Positions 61,584 to 64,000 of a stretch of 64,000 bases of DNA are shown here, one piece after another; position 1 is the stretch's first letter; the number at the start of each line of letters is the position of its first letter. The notes under the pieces were generated by a model that was given only the letters and a program-made list of their open reading frames with translations, was not told where the DNA came from and made no database searches. The stretch spans positions 1,426,001 to 1,490,000 of the forward strand of contig JADJSD010000001.1 in assembly GCA_016711875.1 (NCBI GenBank), read 5' to 3'. A program made the translations under genes and the position numbers. The DNA comes from Betaproteobacteria bacterium (GTDB lineage: Bacteria > Pseudomonadota > Gammaproteobacteria > Burkholderiales > Usitatibacteraceae).

Positions 61584-62817
61584 AGGTTCCCACGCCGTCG
61601 CGGAGGCCGTCGCCCTCTGCCGCCCCGAGGTGATCTGCGCCTACCCGATCTCTCCCCAGACCCACATCGTCGAGGGCCTGGGCGAGATGGTGAAGTCGGG
61701 CGAGCTCGCGCCGTGCGAATTCATCAACGTCGAAAGCGAGTTCGCGGCCATGAGCGTCGCGATCGGCGCCTCGGCCGCCGGCGCCCGCGCCTACACCGCC
61801 ACCGCGAGCCAGGGCCTGCTCTACATGGCCGAGGCGGTGTTCAACGCCGCCGGCATGGGGCTGCCGATCGTGATGACGGTGGCCAACCGCGCGATCGGCG
61901 CGCCCATCAACATCTGGAACGACCACACCGACTCGATGAGCCAGCGCGACTGCGGCTGGATCCAGCTCTTCGCGGAGACGAACCAGGAGGCGCTCGACCT
62001 GCACATCCAGGCCTTCCGGCTGGCCGAGGAACTCTCGGTCCCCGTCATGGTGTGCATGGACGGGTTCATCCTCACGCACGCGTACGAGCGCGTGGACATG
62101 CCCACGCAGGCGCAGGTCGACGCGTACCTGCCGCCCTTCCAGCCGCGCCAGGTGCTAGACCCGCAGGAGCCCGTCTCCATGGGCGCGATGGTCGGGCCCG
62201 AGGCGTTCACGGAGGTGCGCTACCTCGCCCACGTGAAGCAGATGCAGGCGCTCGACCTCATCCCGGCCTGGGCCGAGGAATTCCGCCAGGCCTTCGGCCG
62301 CGATTCGGGCGGTCTCATCCACGCCTATCGCACCGAGGACGCGGACACGATCGTCGTCGCGCTCGGCTCCGTGCTCGGCACCATCAAGGACACGGTGGAC
62401 GCGCTGCGCGAGCAGGGCCACCGGGTCGGCGTCCTGGGCATCACCTGCTTCCGGCCCTGGCCGACGGCGGCCATCCGCCAGGCGCTCGGCAACGCGAAGA
62501 AGGTCATCGTCCTGGAGAAGGCCTTCGGCGTGGGCCTGGGCGGCATCGTCTCGGCCAACGTGCGCACCTCCTCCGGGTCGCCGGACTCGGTGTACACCGT
62601 GATCGCGGGGCTCGGCGGACGGCCCATCACCCGCGATTCGCTCGCGAGGATCTTCCTCGAAGTGGAGGCGGGAACCGCGCCGGCGCTCACGTTCCTCGAC
62701 CTCAACCGCGCCGCTGTCGACCGGGCTCTCGCCCGCGAACGCGAGACGCGCCGAAGCGGCCCCATCGCCGAGGCGCTCCTGCGGGACGTCGGCCTCGTCA
62801 CCGCACAGTTGAGGTAG
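61567..62817 (+). CDS. 2-oxoacid:acceptor oxidoreductase, alpha subunit
   Basis: 416 residues, the PorA/PadG alpha chain with ThDP pyrimidine-domain features: AYPISPQTHIVEGLGEM, NVESEFAAMSVAIGASAAGAR, TATASQGLLYMAEAVF. The C-terminal part has VALGSVLGTIKDTVD and VLEKAFGVGLGGI. It pairs with the gamma and beta chains, all separate genes, as in heterotetrameric pyruvate or phenylglyoxylate oxidoreductases. Confidence 0.93.
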   Translation: MLKQTEGSHAVAEAVALCRPEVICAYPISPQTHIVEGLGEMVKSGELAPCEFINVESEFAAMSVAIGASAAGARAYTATASQGLLYMAEAVFNAAGMGLPIVMTVANRAIGAPINIWNDHTDSMSQRDCGWIQLFAETNQEALDLHIQAFRLAEELSVPVMVCMDGFILTHAYERVDMPTQAQVDAYLPPFQPRQVLDPQEPVSMGAMVGPEAFTEVRYLAHVKQMQALDLIPAWAEEFRQAFGRDSGGLIHAYRTEDADTIVVALGSVLGTIKDTVDALREQGHRVGVLGITCFRPWPTAAIRQALGNAKKVIVLEKAFGVGLGGIVSANVRTSSGSPDSVYTVIAGLGGRPITRDSLARIFLEVEAGTAPALTFLDLNRAAVDRALARERETRRSGPIAEALLRDVGLVTAQLR

Positions 62818-62822
62818 ATGCC

Positions 62823-63821
62823 ATGAGCTTCCAGCCGGTCAAGTTCTACCAGACGGGAACCTTCACGGTGGGCAACCGCCTGCTTCCCGACGCCGAGCGC
62901 TCGGTGCAGTCGACCGTGCGCCGCCACAATTCGCTCAACTCCGGCCACCGCGCCTGCCAGGGCTGCGGCGAGGCCCTGGGCGCGCGCTACGCCATCGACG
63001 CGGCCATGGAGGCCACCTCGGGCCAGCTCATCGCGGCCAACGCCACCGGCTGCCTCGAGGTCTTCTCGACGCCGTATCCGGAGACGTCGTGGCAGATCCC
63101 GTGGGTGCACTCGCTCTTCGGCAACACCGCGGCCGTGGCCACGGGCATCGCCGCGGCGATGCGCGTGAAGGGCCGTTCGGAAGTTCGCGTGGTCGCGCAG
63201 GGCGGCGACGGCGGCACCACCGACATCGGCTTCGGCTGCCTGTCGGGCATGTTCGAGCGCAACGACGACGTGCTCTACATCTGCTACGACAACGGCGGCT
63301 ACATGAACACCGGCGTGCAGCGCTCCTCGGCCACGCCGCCGGCCGCACGCACCGCCACGACGATGGCGGTAGGCCCCACGCCCGGCAACCCCTTCGGGCA
63401 GGGCAAGGACCTGCCGGCCATCGCGATGGCCCACAACATTCCCTACGTCGCGACGGCCACGGTGTCGGAACTGCGCGACCTGGAGGCGAAGGTGCGCCGC
63501 GCCATGGAATTCCGCGGCGCGCGCTACCTGCACATCCTGGTGCCGTGCCCGCTGGGCTGGGGGCACGACTCCGCGCTCACCATCCGCATGGCGCGCCTCG
63601 CGCACGAGAGCGGCATCTTCCCCGTCTTCGAGGCGGAAAGCGGCGAGGTGACCGGCGCCTCGAAGATCCGCCGGCAGGTGCCCGTCGAGGAATACCTCCG
63701 GCCCCAGAAGCGCTACGCCCATCTCTTCTCGCCCAAGCCGCGCGAGGACGTGATCCGGCGCATCCAGGAGGCCGCCGACAAGAACATCCGCAAGTACGGG
63801 CTGCTGGAGACGACGCCGTGA
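62823..63821 (+). CDS. 2-oxoacid:acceptor oxidoreductase, beta subunit
   Basis: 332 residues. It binds ThDP pyrophosphate (QGGDGGTTDIGFG with the following YDNGGYMNTG) and one [4Fe-4S] cluster with ligands in ACQGCGEALG and NATGCLEVFS plus a later cysteine in LVPCPLG. Length and insertions fit PorB/PadI. Its stop overlaps the start of the GltD-like gene (GTGA), tying the electron-output subunit to the complex. Confidence 0.93.
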   Translation: MSFQPVKFYQTGTFTVGNRLLPDAERSVQSTVRRHNSLNSGHRACQGCGEALGARYAIDAAMEATSGQLIAANATGCLEVFSTPYPETSWQIPWVHSLFGNTAAVATGIAAAMRVKGRSEVRVVAQGGDGGTTDIGFGCLSGMFERNDDVLYICYDNGGYMNTGVQRSSATPPAARTATTMAVGPTPGNPFGQGKDLPAIAMAHNIPYVATATVSELRDLEAKVRRAMEFRGARYLHILVPCPLGWGHDSALTIRMARLAHESGIFPVFEAESGEVTGASKIRRQVPVEEYLRPQKRYAHLFSPKPREDVIRRIQEAADKNIRKYGLLETTP

Positions 63822-64000
63822 AGAAGCCTTTCGCCATCACGCTGGACCCGGCTCGAGCCTCGCCAACCACACGGGCTCCTGGCGCACCAGCCGGCCCGAA
63901 TACGTCGACCGCCTGCCGCCCTGCAACAACGCCTGCCCCGCGGGCGAGGACATCCAGGGCTGGCTCTTCCACGCCGAAAGTGGCGACTACGAGTCCGCCT
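63818..64000 (+). pseudogene. GltD-like NAD(P)H/FAD Fe-S subunit, truncated at window end and frameshifted
   Basis: The gene starts at GTG 63818 (KKPFAITLDP) and overlaps the beta-subunit stop. After codon 11 the frame loses sense; adding one G at about 63849-63851 (CCGGCTCG to CCGGGCTCG) gives GSSLANHTGSWR, then LPPCNNACPAGEDIQGWL, the N-terminal Fe-S motif of GltD-type flavoproteins. The same shift keeps the frame open to the window end. In phenylglyoxylate dehydrogenase such a subunit (PadH) passes electrons to NAD. The missing base is in a short G run, so an assembly error is likely. Confidence 0.75.

Overview
This is a 64 kb, GC-rich (roughly two thirds G+C), gene-dense chromosomal segment that reads as a betaproteobacterium. 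The signs are three Bug/TctC periplasmic receptors, a TctD/TctE two-component pair, a groESL operon with a CIRCE (HrcA) operator, a complete nuoA-N operon, bioA-dacB, and GTG/TTG starts in ATGA or GTGA overlaps. The species cannot be named from the sequence. Both ends cut genes, and there is no rRNA, CRISPR array, prophage or intact insertion sequence.

Layout. 1-4.8 kb: the 3' part of a ThDP-dependent decarboxylase, a 188 bp MITE-like repeat, then bioA-dacB on the minus strand and an unknown protein. 4.8-9.1 kb: a DsrC/TusE-like protein lacking its terminal cysteine, MltF, and groESL with promoter, CIRCE, terminator and a REPIN-like palindrome. 9.1-17.5 kb: PhoX-type phosphatase, cytochrome c, twin noncoding elements (12.18-12.71 kb), aldo/keto reductase, Na+/H+ antiporter and an HI0933-type flavoprotein. 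17.5-28.3 kb: a six-gene minus-strand sugar-acid operon (Bug receptor, IlvD/Edd dehydratase, Bug receptor, 2-hydroxyacid dehydrogenase, Bug receptor, HpaI/GarL aldolase) preceded by its LacI regulator, with near-identical operators at both promoters; then tctDE and an AbrB-family membrane protein.

28.5-41.8 kb: nuoABCDEFGHIJKLMN with tight overlaps, an unusually short NuoG and a perfect 21 bp inverted repeat at the start of nuoC. 41.8-51.2 kb: tRNA-Phe, then an envelope-lipid neighbourhood (psd, class III aminotransferase, small membrane protein, GT4 glycosyltransferase, OlsF-like double acyltransferase, LpxH-like phosphoesterase) followed by an M14-like deacylase and an alpha/beta hydrolase. 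51.2-57.5 kb: histone-H1-like protein, GntR regulator divergent from phnC(frameshifted)-phnD-phnE, sixA and a beta-propeller lipoprotein. 57.5-64 kb: TPR/O-GlcNAc-transferase-like protein, MaoC-type hydratase, ferritin-like protein, and a 2-oxoacid:acceptor oxidoreductase operon (gamma, alpha, beta, then a GltD-like flavoprotein truncated and frameshifted at the window end).

How the parts fit. The sugar-acid operon looks self-contained for uptake, dehydration and retro-aldol cleavage of an aldonate or aldarate to pyruvate plus a short aldehyde or semialdehyde, with a reductase for the product. The lipid genes suggest aminolipid or phosphate-free membrane lipid synthesis. Both apparent frameshifts (phnC, GltD-like) look like loss of one base from a short C or G run, which fits residual sequencing error at least as well as true gene decay.
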